From: Candidatus Vondammii sp. HM_W22
GTDB lineage: Bacteria > Pseudomonadota > Gammaproteobacteria > Chromatiales > Chromatiaceae
DNA length: 64,000 nucleotides
Assembly: GCF_022530855.2 (NCBI RefSeq)
Contig: NZ_CP099567.1
Location: 3,100,001-3,164,000, forward strand
Reading direction: 5' to 3'
The notes beneath the pieces are model-generated. The model was given only the letters and a program-made list of their open reading frames with translations, made no database searches and was not told where the DNA came from. Made by a program: the position numbers and the translations under genes. Shown in pieces: positions 1 through 9,559 of this stretch. Numbering within the stretch: position 1 is the stretch's first letter; each line of letters starts with the position of its first letter.

Positions 1-150
1 GAAGCAATCAAACTCTCCAACAGCATGGGCAACCGCTTCGACTCTCTGCCATTCACCGCCATCTATGATCGCGATGGAAACAAACAGTATATTCAGGCTG
101 GAGAGATCACTGCTGAAACCCTTGAAAAACAGCTGAAAACGCTATTGTAA
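1..150 (+). CDS. TlpA-like thioredoxin-fold protein, C-terminal end (partial)
   Basis: This frame is open from the window edge and ends at TAA 148-150. The roughly 49 visible residues include LPFTAIYDRDGNKQYIQAG, which resembles the cis-Pro strand (LP-T) and following beta hairpin of TlpA/ResA-type thiol-disulfide reductases. The CxxC active site would lie upstream and is not visible. A TlpA-like gene directly before aroQ is a familiar order in Chromatiales-type genomes; here about 3.5 kb of decayed DNA separates the two. Such proteins are periplasmic and often membrane-anchored. The assignment rests on a short C-terminal segment. Confidence 0.6.
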   Translation, partial: EAIKLSNSMGNRFDSLPFTAIYDRDGNKQYIQAGEITAETLEKQLKTLL

Positions 151-2060
151 TGACGACAGGCCGGATCTATAGCGTTCCAATTCATCCGCTAGCAGCGACA
201 CCAACTCAGCCAACTGCTGATAAACCAGTCTCAAATCGGAGAACCGGTTATCCTTCCCAGCCTGCTCCAACTGATTGACCAGCGCCACTGCATCTGTCGA
301 TGAAAAATAGGCCAGATTGCTTTTAAATATGTGCGCACTCGCCATCAGGGCAACGGCATCCTGATTCTCTATGGCTGATTTCAGTTCTGCCATCAGAATA
401 GGGTAACGCCCATGGAACAGACTAATCACTTCATGTAACAACACCTCATCTCCACCAGTATGAAGTAGTGCCTGTTCCAGGCTCCAAAGTCTGTCAACAG
501 CAGCAACATTGCACAACACAGCAGCTGTCGGCCCTGAACTCTCTCCGTCCAAACCTTCGCCTGTAGTGAGCCACTGCATCAATTTGCCGACCAAATCGTT
601 AAATTGCATGGGCTTCGAAAGATAATCATTCATCCCTGAGTCCAGGCATTTCCCTTCATCATTTGCTGGCGCATTGGTGGTGACTGCTTCCCGTCCATGG
701 GTTGCACTATCAGCCTCTACGCCCATTCGCTTCAGCATGGAGAGCTCAACACTCCGATTAATCGGGTCATCACCCACTAACAGAATACTCTTGCTTACGC
801 AGACCGGAAAATTCATCCCCATCGACCAGCCCGGCTGGTAAATTACGCTCCACACCAGAAACTGCCGGAAACGGCTAATGCGGCCTCGCTTTTTCCAACT
901 CGATAGTAAACCAGAAACAGGCTCCCTGAACCTCAACGCTGTCAACACCTTATACCCACACCTATATCTTTTAGTGATAATTTTATCCACTGCCATTCGG
1001 CTAAGTTATTGAGTAGTTCAAGGCTGGCTACCACACTACCGCTTTCGGTGAATTTAACCGCGTTAGAAACTAGGTTCGTCAATACCTGACGGATACGTGT
1101 AGGATCACCCCGCAGCCTGCAATTAATATTTCCTGGAATAGAGCAGATAAGCTCAAGGCGTTTACCTTTTGCTTGCTCGCTAAACAGAGCATTAACATGC
1201 TTTTGCGAGCTAACACAGATCACAAGGAACACTCTCCAGTTTCCCCACCTCTATTTTTGAGAAGTCGAGTGTATCGTTAATTATATACAGGAGTACACCG
1301 GAGGATTTAATGGCAATGCCCAGCAACGTACTCTGCTCCTTACTCAACTCCTGTTCATCCAGGAACGACAGCACCCCAATCAGCCCGTTCATAGGCGTCC
1401 TGATTTCGTGACTCATATTTGCCAGAAATTCACTTTTCTCCCTGGTCACCTCCAGCGCCTTATCCCTCTGCACTTCAAATTCTACCGTTCCCTCCTTGAT
1501 CAATCTTTCGGGATGGTATTGAATATGCCTACCAACCTACCGGCTTCGTCACCAGTTTCAGCTCTGAGTGAATAATCCTGATTCCTTGATATATTTCTTG
1601 CCGTATTCGGATAAACTGAGAATGGGCCCTATGATAATCTGCTGCGTTCGGCTTGCAAAAAAATAGATAACCATTTAAAGAATCACATCGATCATTACCG
1701 TTACTATGCAGTATGACAATAAAGAGTCTCCCCAGCGCGTCTCATTAGTGAGAGCCGGATTAACATTGTGCTGTTGGCCATTGACCCAGGAATAGAGGGC
1801 TGATCTATTTTTCTCTAGAATACTGGGAATATTCGTATCCCGCCCGGTACCGTGCGTTAACGCCTCTGCCTGCAAATAGGCATCAGATTTAATAGCGGGC
1901 AAAAAGCCTGCTGTCCCCCCAAATAGATGGCAGCAGCGATAACATCGTCATCTGCCCTGAATGCGGCAAGAATATCCTCTGCCGACACAGGGTCCTGAAA
2001 CACAACGACAGCTCCACCATTGGTAGCAGCGGCATCAGAAAGCACATCCACTAGGTCTCC
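142..2060 (-). pseudogene. Hybrid sensor histidine kinase remnant (CHASE8-like, HisKA, HATPase, REC, Hpt)
   Basis: Read on the minus strand, pieces in different frames reconstruct a BarA-like hybrid kinase. A CHASE8-like sensor piece (about 2051-1860) contains VVVFQDPVSAEDILAAFRAD. The HisKA dimerisation domain (about 1500-1210) has the H-box [20 protein letters not shown]. The start of HATPase_c with its N-box (TNLVSNAVKFTESG) lies at about 1230-945. A receiver domain is followed by an Hpt domain with phosphoacceptor His in AHIFKSN (996-142). The frames are broken near 950, 1210-1230 and 1500-1860. The catalytic G-boxes are largely missing, and the receiver lacks its central part including the phospho-Asp region (GREAV runs straight into TTNAPAND). 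The gene cannot make a working kinase. Its stop overlaps the end of the TlpA-like gene by nine bases in opposite orientation. Confidence 0.8.
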
Positions 2061-2061
2061 A

Positions 2062-2450
2062 GCCCGGCTTCAACGCTAACCCTCAGCGTGTGCGTGGTAG
2101 CATCGTACTCTGGCAACACATCATCGATGCAGCCGGTTGCCACCGGCTCGCCATCCATTCACAGCTCGCGCGCTACCCCGGCGCGAATACCCCGGGCGCG
2201 TTGTCCATTGGCTCAGCGGTCGATCAGGCCCAGCTCGGAGGTATCGGCTCCACTCTCCAGGCTGGCCCGGCAGCGTGGCAGCGTGGCAGCGTGGCAGCGT
2301 GGCAGCGGGAATGTAGACGGTCAGCTCCGCCAAGCGGGCACCGCACCCTGTATATCATTGGCAGCGATCGGGAGAGGTAACGGTACAGGTTGAGCAGGAG
2401 GCAAGCAGTGTTGTTTAACCTCTGGGCAGATCTCACCGGGCTATGACTCA
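2062..2450 (-). pseudogene. Possible RND efflux adaptor (CusB/HlyD-like) remnant
   Basis: On the minus strand an open stretch at about 2150-2062 reads DGEPVATGCIDDVLPEYDA followed by TTHTLRVSVEAGLET. This resembles the beta-barrel strand of CusB-type membrane fusion proteins (G-V-x-YI-P-x-x-D-x-x-TRTL-V-x-E). Further upstream a fragment resembling TSELGLIDR-ANGQRA would fit the preceding beta-barrel segment. Stops interrupt the frame and an 8-bp tandem repeat lies inside it. The similarity is from memory and short, so this is a tentative call. Composition is more GC-rich than its flanks. Confidence 0.3.
2270..2307. repeat. 8-bp tandem repeat (GCAGCGTG, about 4.75 copies)
   Basis: The unit GCAGCGTG is repeated four times perfectly, followed by six bases of a fifth unit. 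An 8-bp unit shifts the reading frame with each copy, so slippage here would by itself break a coding region. It lies inside the decayed efflux-adaptor region. Confidence 0.9.
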
Positions 2451-2510
2451 CGCAAGCGCCGCTGCCGGCACCTGAATACCCGCCAACACAAAACTATTCT
2501 CGTAGCAGAA

Positions 2511-3339
2511 GTGCCTAGGGCTGAGTTGGAAAGCGGTTAAGCGAGGACTGGCAGGTAGAACAGAGATCAGCCCAACACGTATAGGTGTTGATGAGGCGAC
2601 CTTCAAGAAACGCCATGATTATGCAATCTTATCAGACCAGGATGCAGGTACAGTGCCACACGTGGGCAGTGACCGCAAAAAGGCGACGCTCAAAACACAT
2701 GGTACGAAAGTCTGACAGAGGAGCAGCGGAAAGCGGTAGAAAGTGTCTCCATGGATATGTGGCCAGCCTTTATCAATGCCACACTGAAAAGCTTGCCTAG
2801 AGTTGAAGAGAAGATTGCCTTTGATAAACTCCATGTCACCAAGTATCTCGGTGAAGCAGTAGACAAGGTAGGCCGCCAAGAGCACAAAGCGCTGATGGCT
2901 ATGAGGGCCTTAAAGGCAGCCAGTATGACTGGCTCTACAACCCGGAGAATATGACGCGCAGACCGAAATTGCGGTTCAAGGCGCTACGTGACAGCACGCT
3001 GAAGACTGTCCGTGCCTAGGTGATCAAAGAGTTTGCCATGTCACTCTGGCACTATGCCCGCAAGAAAAGGCTGGGAGCGGTGGCTGTCATAGACAATAGG
3101 CAGTGCGCAGTGGCCTGGAGCCAATCAAGAAAGTGGCGGGAGCAATCAAGGATCGTCTGTGGGGAATATTGAACGCTGTTGTTTTGGAAGTAAGTAATGG
3201 TCCGGCAGAAGGTCTCAACAGCCGAATCAAGATGATCAAGGTGCGTAGCAGAGGCTTCCGCAACAAGAAGCGGTTTGCCAGTGCAATCTACTTCCACCTT
3301 GGAGGGCTGAATCTTTATCCTGAGGGAGTGGTTGGGTGA
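2511..3339 (+). pseudogene. ISL3-family (IS204/IS1001/IS1096/IS1165) transposase, frameshifted
   Basis: Pieces in changing frames give a DDE transposase of the ISL3 family: GVDEATFKKRHDYAIL (first Asp) at about 2588, then after a frameshift near 2700 SVSMDMWPAFINATLK with FDKLHVTKYLGEAVDKV (second Asp), then after another break near 2930 SNGPAEGLNSRIKMIKVRSR (Glu region). An in-frame TAG is present near 3017 (VRA*VIKEF). The N-terminal zinc-binding and HTH part is missing. The gene is inactive. It lies in the decayed insert between the TlpA-like gene and aroQ. Confidence 0.85.
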
Positions 3340-3368
3340 TACTTACCCTCTCGATTAGGGGAAGAGCC
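2511..3368 (+). mobile_element. ISL3-family insertion sequence, 5'-truncated, with right terminal inverted repeat
   Basis: The element contains a broken ISL3-type transposase (2511-3339). Just after its stop, at about 3346-3368, the plus strand ends in GGGGAAGAGCC; read from the outside in, this is GGCTCTTCCCC, the hallmark start of ISL3-family terminal inverted repeats. No matching left end was found upstream of 2511, so the left part is lost. The right boundary is supported, the left is not. Confidence 0.75.
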
Positions 3369-3694
3369 TTTTTTTTCATAAGCATATTTTTCACGGCAAT
3401 TCAGTTAATCAACCTCTTAGGATTAATACACTCGGTGCTAAATCGGGCGCTTGCCATCGCCGTGCTATTCCTAGAAATTATATTCCCTCTCTCTGAGGGA
3501 ATTATCAGTGCAATAAAATAAATCAAACAGATCAAGCCCAATTATCAGGAACACACTGAAATCGAACTGCTTCGATCTTGTGGGTAAATGAGCTAAAATC
3601 TAGACATATCCAGCTATTTCAGTCAGAATTCAGCGATTCATTCGATGATCCGCGCAGCGCTAGAGCCTGCCACCTTGTCAGGGCAACGAAAATA
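3369..3694. other. Intergenic stretch before aroQ
   Basis: This AT-rich stretch lies between the ISL3 right end and aroQ. A short open frame on the plus strand (about 3336-3521) is hydrophobic but has no ribosome binding site and no recognisable family. The aroQ promoter should lie here, but no convincing -35/-10 pair was identified. Confidence 0.4.
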
Positions 3695-4135
3695 ATGGCG
3701 ACTATCCTGGTACTAAACGGCCCAAACCTGAACCTGCTGGGGACTCGTGAACCGGAAGTCTATGGCCATGGCACCCTGGAAAGCATCAGTACACGCCTGA
3801 CAATGCTGTGTCGAAGCGCAGGTCATGAACTGGTCTTTACCCAAAGCAATGCAGAGCATGAATTAATAGAGCAGATCCACCAAGCGACTAACCAAAAGGT
3901 TGCTTTTATTATATTCAACCCGGCCGCATTCACCCACACCAGCGTTGCACTGCGTGACGCGCTGCTGGGTGTCGGCATCCCCTTTATTGAAGTACACCTC
4001 TCCAACATACATGCCCGGGAGGCCTTTAGAAAACACTCCTATTTTTCCGATATCGCCGAAGGCGTCATCAGCGGTCTTGGGGTTCAGAGCTATGAACTCG
4101 CCCTTTCAGCCGCACTGACCCGAGTCGGCGGTTAG
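3695..4135 (+). CDS. aroQ: 3-dehydroquinate dehydratase, type II
   Basis: AroQ dehydrates 3-dehydroquinate to 3-dehydroshikimate in the shikimate pathway. The product from ATG 3695 is 146 aa, the usual length for type II enzymes. [20 protein letters not shown] carries the start motif and the lid-loop Arg and Tyr. VEHL-type conserved segments follow, with [19 protein letters not shown] including the catalytic His and substrate-binding Ser/Asn/Arg, and a GVISGLG C-terminal signature. The frame is open further upstream to 3578, but those residues do not match the family, and ATG 3695 matches exactly. accB follows 24 nt later, consistent with an aroQ-accB-accC operon. Confidence 0.95.
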   Translation: MATILVLNGPNLNLLGTREPEVYGHGTLESISTRLTMLCRSAGHELVFTQSNAEHELIEQIHQATNQKVAFIIFNPAAFTHTSVALRDALLGVGIPFIEVHLSNIHAREAFRKHSYFSDIAEGVISGLGVQSYELALSAALTRVGG

Positions 4136-4159
4136 CCACAGAACAAGAGAACAGACAAC

Positions 4160-4603
4160 ATGGACATCAGAAAAGTAAAAAAGCTGATCGAACTGATTGA
4201 AGAGTCCGACATTGCCGAAATCGAGATACATGAAGGCGAAGAGTCCGTGCGTATCAGCCGGGCCAGTGCCATCGCTCCCGTTGTCGCCATGACGGCTCCG
4301 ACAGCAGCCCCCTCTGCCGCAGCACTTGCCACTCCAGCCGCCACCGAAGAGACAGTGGAAGAAATCACAGGCCATCAGATCAAATCGCCGATGGTGGGCA
4401 CCTTTTACGAAGCATCCTCCCCCGGCGCCAAACCGTTTGTCGAAGTAGGCCAACACGTCAACAGTGGTGAAACCCTCTGTATTATCGAGGCAATGAAGAT
4501 TCTCAATCAGATTGAGAACGATAAATCCGGGATCGTGAAGAGAATCCTGGTGGAGAACGGCCAGCCCGTGGAATACAACGAGCCCCTGTTCATCATTGAG
4601 TAA
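4160..4603 (+). CDS. accB: Biotin carboxyl carrier protein of acetyl-CoA carboxylase
   Basis: AccB carries biotin that is carboxylated by AccC and hands the carboxyl group to the AccAD transferase to make malonyl-CoA. The 147-aa product has an N-terminal helix ([16 protein letters not shown]), an Ala/Pro/Thr-rich linker at about residues 38-65, and the C-terminal biotinyl domain with EAMKIL, where Lys113 is the biotinylation site. [19 protein letters not shown] forms the thumb region typical of bacterial BCCP. It sits between aroQ and accC with 15 nt to accC, the standard accBC operon. Confidence 0.97.
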   Translation: MDIRKVKKLIELIEESDIAEIEIHEGEESVRISRASAIAPVVAMTAPTAAPSAAALATPAATEETVEEITGHQIKSPMVGTFYEASSPGAKPFVEVGQHVNSGETLCIIEAMKILNQIENDKSGIVKRILVENGQPVEYNEPLFIIE

Positions 4604-4618
4604 AGGTCCCTACAGATC

Positions 4619-5959
4619 ATGATTGCAAAAATCGTCATTGCCAACCGGGGCGAAATCGCCCTCCGTATACTTCGCGCCTGTAAAGAGCTCGGCATCAAAA
4701 GCGTGGCTGTCCACTCAGAGGCCGATCGGGACCTGAAACACGTACGGCTTGCAGATGAGACAGTCTGTATCGGCCCCGCACCCTCAACCGAGAGCTACCT
4801 GCAAGTACCATCCATCATCAGCGCGGCCGAAGTGACCGACGCAAATGCCATCCACCCTGGCTACGGTTTTCTGTCAGAGAATGCCGATTTTGCAGAGAGA
4901 GTGGAGGAGAGCGGTTTTATTTTCATCGGTCCAAAACCAGAGACCATCCGCATCATGGGGGATAAAATTGCCGCCATTGAAGCGATGAAAAAAGCTGGCG
5001 TACCCTGCGTCCTAGGATCAGACGGCCCTCTTGATAGTAACAACGAACGCACCCTGCAACTGGCCCAGGAGATCGGTTACCCGGTTATCATCAAAGCCTC
5101 TGGTGGCGGTGGCGGCCGCGGCATGCGTGTCGTCCATTCAGAGGCCGCTCTGCTCAATGCCATCTCACTCACCAAAGCCGAAGCAGGGGCCGCCTTTGGC
5201 AATGATGTCGTGTATATGGAGAAATACCTCGAGAACCCTCGCCATGTAGAGTTTCAGGTACTGGCCGATACCCATGGCAATGCCATCCACCTGTGCGAAC
5301 GTGACTGCTCGATGCAGCGCCGACACCAGAAAGTGGTAGAAGAGGCACCTGCTCCTGGTATCACGGAAGAGATGCGCCAGGCATTGGGAGAGCGTTGTGC
5401 AGAGGCCTGCCGGCAGATCGGCTACCGCGGGGCAGGCACCTTTGAGTTCCTGTTTGAAAACGATGAATTCTACTTCATTGAGATGAACACCCGTATCCAG
5501 GTCGAACACCCGGTCACCGAGATGATCACCGGTGTCGATATCGTCAAGGAGCAACTACTTATCGCCAACGGCGATGAACTCAACTACAAACAAAGCGACA
5601 TTAAAATTCACGGCCATGCAATAGAGTGCAGAATAAATGCTGAAGATCCCAAAACCTTCATGCCTTCACCCGGCGACATCACTCATCTCCATATTCCCGG
5701 AGGCCCGGGTATTCGGGTGGATACCCATATCTATGACGGCTACAGGGTACCGCCTTATTATGACTCGATGATCGGCAAACTGATTGCCCATGGAGAGACA
5801 CGGAATTCGGCACTTGCACGCATGCGCACGGCACTCTCCGAAATGATTATCGATGGCATTAAAACCAATATCCCGCTGCAGCAGGAGATCATGAAAGATT
5901 GCGTCTTTGAAGCCGGCGGCGCCAACATCCACTACCTAGAGAAGAAACTGGGCCTCTAG
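4619..5959 (+). CDS. accC: Acetyl-CoA carboxylase, biotin carboxylase subunit
   Basis: AccC carboxylates the biotin on AccB using ATP and bicarbonate. The 446-aa length fits the family (about 447-450). The N-terminal pre-ATP-grasp domain begins [20 protein letters not shown]. The ATP-grasp has the Gly-rich loop [14 protein letters not shown], then [20 protein letters not shown] and the [19 protein letters not shown] segment, and [20 protein letters not shown] with the catalytic Glu/Asn/Arg cluster. No damage is seen. The stop is TAG, four bases before the ATG of the broken prmA. Confidence 0.97.
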   Translation: MIAKIVIANRGEIALRILRACKELGIKSVAVHSEADRDLKHVRLADETVCIGPAPSTESYLQVPSIISAAEVTDANAIHPGYGFLSENADFAERVEESGFIFIGPKPETIRIMGDKIAAIEAMKKAGVPCVLGSDGPLDSNNERTLQLAQEIGYPVIIKASGGGGGRGMRVVHSEAALLNAISLTKAEAGAAFGNDVVYMEKYLENPRHVEFQVLADTHGNAIHLCERDCSMQRRHQKVVEEAPAPGITEEMRQALGERCAEACRQIGYRGAGTFEFLFENDEFYFIEMNTRIQVEHPVTEMITGVDIVKEQLLIANGDELNYKQSDIKIHGHAIECRINAEDPKTFMPSPGDITHLHIPGGPGIRVDTHIYDGYRVPPYYDSMIGKLIAHGETRNSALARMRTALSEMIIDGIKTNIPLQQEIMKDCVFEAGGANIHYLEKKLGL

Positions 5960-5962
5960 TCA

Positions 5963-6833
5963 ATGTCTTGGATCCAGGCACACCTCAACACCAATAAAGA
6001 GAAAGCACCGCTGATCGAACTGCTGTTCGAAAATATGGGGGCACTCTCCATCACCCTTCATGATGCAGAAGATGAACCTCTGCTGGAACCAAAGCCCGGA
6101 GAGTTGCCACTCAGGAAGCAGACCCGTGTTACCGGCCTGTTCAGTGGAGAAACCAAACCGGACGCAATGCCATTGACCAGACGCTCAACAGCGAGGTCAC
6201 CAGGCAGCTGGAGCGCCTGGAAGACTAGGTGTAGGAGCATGCGTGGATCCATAATTTTTACCCAATGGCGTTTGGCGAAAAACTCTGGATCTGTCCTGCG
6301 GGTGAGACACCGCCAGGTGCCGATGCCATCATAGTGGAACTGGACCCAGGCCTTGCCTTCGGAACCGGCACGCACCCGACCACAGCACTCTGCCTGGAGT
6401 GGCTGGATGGCACAACGCTGAAGAACAAGGCCATTATCGACTTTGGCTGTGAATCAGGCATTCTCTCCATTGCTGCACTCAGGCTTAGAGCAAAAGAGGC
6501 GATCGCCATTGATCACGACACTCAGGCACTGAAAGCCACCACAGCAAATGCAGAAAAAACGGCATGCTCGAACGACCAAGCATTGTCCTAGGCAGAGACA
6601 TACCGCAACAGAGTGCAGATATCGTTGTCGCCAACATACTTGCAGGCACGCTGATTGGCCTGCAACCACAACTGGCAACCCACACTAGGCCCGGAGGCAA
6701 TATCATACTGTCAGGGATTCTTGCCGAACTGGCGGAAGCCGTATCCCAGGCCTTCACCGGCGCTTTTCACATGCAACCGCCAAAGCAGCTGGATGATTGG
6801 GTGCTACTTGAAAGCAGGCGTCGTCAGCAATAA
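5963..6833 (+). pseudogene. prmA: Ribosomal protein L11 methyltransferase, broken
   Basis: PrmA methylates ribosomal protein L11. Three consecutive frames together cover the whole family: MSWIQAHLNTNKEKAPLIEL, then [20 protein letters not shown], then VVANILAGTLIGLQPQLA with LSGILAELAEAV. The frame slips near 6170. In the shifted frame two TAG codons (near 6226 and 6232) lie just before [18 protein letters not shown]. It slips again at a run of six A near 6553, where one A is missing relative to the expected AEKNGM. The SAM-binding motif I reads DFGCESGI instead of DxGCGSGI, so a key Gly is also changed. The damage is multiple and includes nonsense and missense changes, so this is probably a real pseudogene. 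It keeps the usual accC-prmA-DUF3426 order. Confidence 0.85.
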
Positions 6834-6868
6834 CCGGATTAACCCCAACAGCAGGATTTTGCCAGACC

Positions 6869-8098
6869 GTGTACACCCAATGCCCACACTGCCAAACACT
6901 TTTCTGCATCCGGGAGGAACAACTCAGGGCTGCAGACGGCCAAGCACACTGTTGCCAGTGCGGCAGTGTGTTCAATGCATTGAAAAACCTGCGCGAATAC
7001 CCGAATGAGCAGGAAGTCTGGCCGGAACCAAGCCAGATCGATGGCATGTCGGCCCAGCAAAACCTGCCATTGGATGAGCTATCCTACCCTCTCGACAGCC
7101 ATAAGGAAGCGGTACTCAATAACCTCACCGATCTGCTCAAGGCACTGGAGAGTGACAATGTGCAGCACCTCTTGGAGGATAAAGAACAAGAAACAGGAGA
7201 TACCAGAGAGCAGAGCGAGAGTGAGATCAATGCCACCGATCCCGACAGCTTCCCGATTGACCTCGGGCCTGACCCGGAACTCTCGTTTCCAACCATTGAA
7301 TCCAGAGTTGGCAACCGACCGGAAAACCATCTGGAGACACCACTCGGCGAGCAGACATCCTCACCATTCGGCAGTGATGATGCCATCTTTCCCATTTATG
7401 AGAGTGAAGTTGGAAATGGCGAACAAGAGCCCAGCGAAACGTCTATTTTGGATTATGATGGTACAGCAGCACCTTCAGATAAGATCGCTGACGAAGTGGC
7501 ATCTCAGCAGACAATATCGACTGAGAAAAAAACCCTTCCATTCGACCTCCCGGAAAACTTGCCCGACATTCCACCCAGCGATGCAGCTCTCTCTCTGAGC
7601 CGGAAACTTGGCAGCAACAGTGGGGAAAAAAGCGGCACCCTAGGCTGGTCTTTGATAATCATCGCCCTCCTGATCGTTGCACTGGGGCAAGCCGCCTGGT
7701 TTGGCCGTGAACACCTAATTCGATATCCAGAAGGACGCCAGCTGCTTCAATTTGCCTGCAACTACGCCAATTGTCAGCTACCTCTGGTTAAAGCAACGGA
7801 AAAAATCACCATCATAAGCCGCTCGATCAATACCCACCCGGATGCAAAAGGGGTCCTGCTGGTACTGGTGACATTCGTCAACAGATCAGCCTATCCACAA
7901 CCCTATCCGCACCTCCAGCTCACACTGTTTGGCAGCAATGACCAACTTGCAGCCCGTCGCATTTTTCAGACATCCGAATACCTAAAAAATCAAGCTGACA
8001 CCACCCAGCCGCTGCAGCCGAACCAGATCATCCAGGTAGAAATGGCAGTGAAAGATCCCGGTGAAAACGTTACCGGGTTTAAATTCGATTTCCTGTAA
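6869..8098 (+). CDS. Zinc-ribbon and DUF3426 domain membrane protein
   Basis: The 409-aa product starts at GTG 6869. Its N-terminus is an MJ0042-type zinc ribbon (CPHCQTLFCIREEQL then CCQCGSVFNA), followed by about 200 acidic, probably disordered residues. One membrane segment (GWSLIIIALLIVALGQAAWF, about residues 253-275) precedes the C-terminal DUF3426 domain (about 290-409). The C-terminal part would be periplasmic. The family is regularly encoded between prmA and dusB in gammaproteobacteria; its function is unknown. The GTG start is chosen because the zinc-ribbon Cys residues begin four codons later. Confidence 0.85.
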   Translation: MYTQCPHCQTLFCIREEQLRAADGQAHCCQCGSVFNALKNLREYPNEQEVWPEPSQIDGMSAQQNLPLDELSYPLDSHKEAVLNNLTDLLKALESDNVQHLLEDKEQETGDTREQSESEINATDPDSFPIDLGPDPELSFPTIESRVGNRPENHLETPLGEQTSSPFGSDDAIFPIYESEVGNGEQEPSETSILDYDGTAAPSDKIADEVASQQTISTEKKTLPFDLPENLPDIPPSDAALSLSRKLGSNSGEKSGTLGWSLIIIALLIVALGQAAWFGREHLIRYPEGRQLLQFACNYANCQLPLVKATEKITIISRSINTHPDAKGVLLVLVTFVNRSAYPQPYPHLQLTLFGSNDQLAARRIFQTSEYLKNQADTTQPLQPNQIIQVEMAVKDPGENVTGFKFDFL

Positions 8099-8292
8099 CT
8101 TCAGAATAGGTCCGCAAAGAATTAGTGCCGTTGATAACTTACAATCCTAGATTTAGAGGTCCCCGCAATTTCCCATTCCTCGCCCTAACCTCAATTTAGA
8201 AAGCTTACGGGGTTTGCCTCCCCCTCATTTCATCGTAGGATGGCTAGCCTTTCCAAAAAATTACTCAACATACTCGGCGTTTGACTCAGAAC
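8099..8292. other. Intergenic region upstream of dusB remnant and fis
   Basis: About 190 bases between the DUF3426 gene and the dusB remnant. In related bacteria the dusB-fis promoter, strongly growth-phase regulated, lies here. I see AT-rich patches but no clear -35/-10 pair, so the site is not assigned. Confidence 0.3.
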
Positions 8293-9164
8293 ATGCGTAT
8301 TGGCCCGTACCAATTTGGATAACAATCTGCTTGTGGCACCCATAGCCAGTGTTACCGACCATCCTTTCCGTACACCCCACAGAAAACTTGGCCCAGGTAT
8401 GGTCGTCATCCAACTCTGCACTCTGGAGAGCATCAGGGAGCATGCGTCGTCCTGATTTTTCAGGGGAACCCGGACCCAATTGCCGTGCAGATTTTCGGCG
8501 CAGATCCGGAAACCATGACGGAGGCTGCCCACCTTAATTCTATAGAATGGGGGCCTCTCATCAATATCAATATGGGTTGCCCGGCTAAGAAGATCTATAA
8601 AGTTGCCACCGGTTCCGCGCTGCTGAAAGATCCGCTACAGGCAGCAAAAATTCTCGATGCGGTGATCAAAGCGGCCGATATGCCGGTCACCCTCAAGATC
8701 AGAACTGGCTGGAATCCTGAAAACCGCAATGGTGTTGCAAGAATTGCCGAATACGATATCATTAGAGAAATAAAATATCGCAAATGGTAGTGTAGATTCA
8801 CCTGAAAAAGCAAAATAGATACTGACACAGACCGGAGCAGACGGCCTGATGGTCGGTCGCGCACCTCCCAGGGCAAACCTTGGATACTCAGGGAAATAGA
8901 TCACTGCCGGAAAACAGCTTGAAACACCGGCCACAGATTTGGATCAAAAAGATACTGACAGGGCATCTGGGAAATCTGTACAATTTCTACATAGAGCAAA
9001 AGAGGACCATTGCACGTAAACATACCGCCTGGTACAGCAAGACCCAGCCTGGGGGCGCCCAGTTCAGAAAACAGATAAACGAGACCGATACAGCTGATCA
9101 ACAAACCACCATGATAGAGATATTTTTTGATCACCTGGCAACAACAAAGGAGCTGGCAACATGA
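8293..9164 (+). pseudogene. dusB: tRNA-dihydrouridine synthase B, broken with internal deletion
   Basis: DusB reduces uridines in tRNA using FMN and NADPH. Translation from ATG 8293 begins MRIGPYQ and, after one surplus T, continues as LDNNLLVAPIASVTDHPFR, the family start. NINMGCPAKKIYKVATGSAL holds the catalytic Cys. After ENRNGVARIAE the sequence jumps to YDIIREIKYRK, losing about 24 residues of the TIM barrel that normally include the HGRTR motif. The following PVIANGD stretch is also lost, and VDSPEKAK is followed by a TAG. The C-terminus (KILTGHLGNLYNFYIEQKR, WYSKTQPGGAQFRKQINET) is readable to TGA 9162-9164. The stop overlaps the fis start as ATGA, so the usual dusB-fis coupling is still visible. 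Confidence 0.85.
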
Positions 9165-9451
9165 CGATGGAAGCCGCCGCGACAGAAGATGAACACCCAA
9201 TAAAAGTTACCGTCGATAAATCAACCGAACCTCTGCGCGAATGTGTCCGCGATGCACTCAGCACCTACTTCGCCCAGCTGAACGGTCACTCTGCGGCAAA
9301 CTTACATCAGATGGTTCTGGCAGAAGTTGAGCAACCACTGCTGGAAACTATTATGCAGCATGCCGAGGGAAACCAGACACTAGCGGCAAAAGTTCTTGGT
9401 ATCAGTCGTAGCACCTTGCGTAAAAAACTTGCACATTACCAGCTCGACTGA
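9161..9451 (+). CDS. fis: DNA-binding protein Fis
   Basis: Fis is a nucleoid-associated homodimer that bends DNA and activates rRNA and other promoters. The 96-aa product carries the Fis C-terminal HTH: VEQPLLETIMQHAEGNQTLA followed by AKVLGISRSTLRKKLAHYQL. ATG 9161 overlaps the stop of the broken dusB (ATGA). In enterobacteria fis is translated in coupling with dusB; here dusB translation would stop early, so fis must be initiated in another way or from a closer promoter. purH follows after about 108 nt. Confidence 0.95.
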   Translation: MTMEAAATEDEHPIKVTVDKSTEPLRECVRDALSTYFAQLNGHSAANLHQMVLAEVEQPLLETIMQHAEGNQTLAAKVLGISRSTLRKKLAHYQLD

Positions 9452-9559
9452 CAGACAGATAGTACACACAGCGCAGCGCACCAAATGGCTGCACTTTTCA
9501 CTACAACCACACCCTGCCGAGGCAGGCATCAGGTTCAACACTTAGCAAGGCAGAGGATC

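Noticed and set aside
3336-3521. 61-codon hydrophobic open frame on the plus strand
   Set aside because: It runs across the ISL3 terminal repeat, has no ribosome binding site and no family resemblance.
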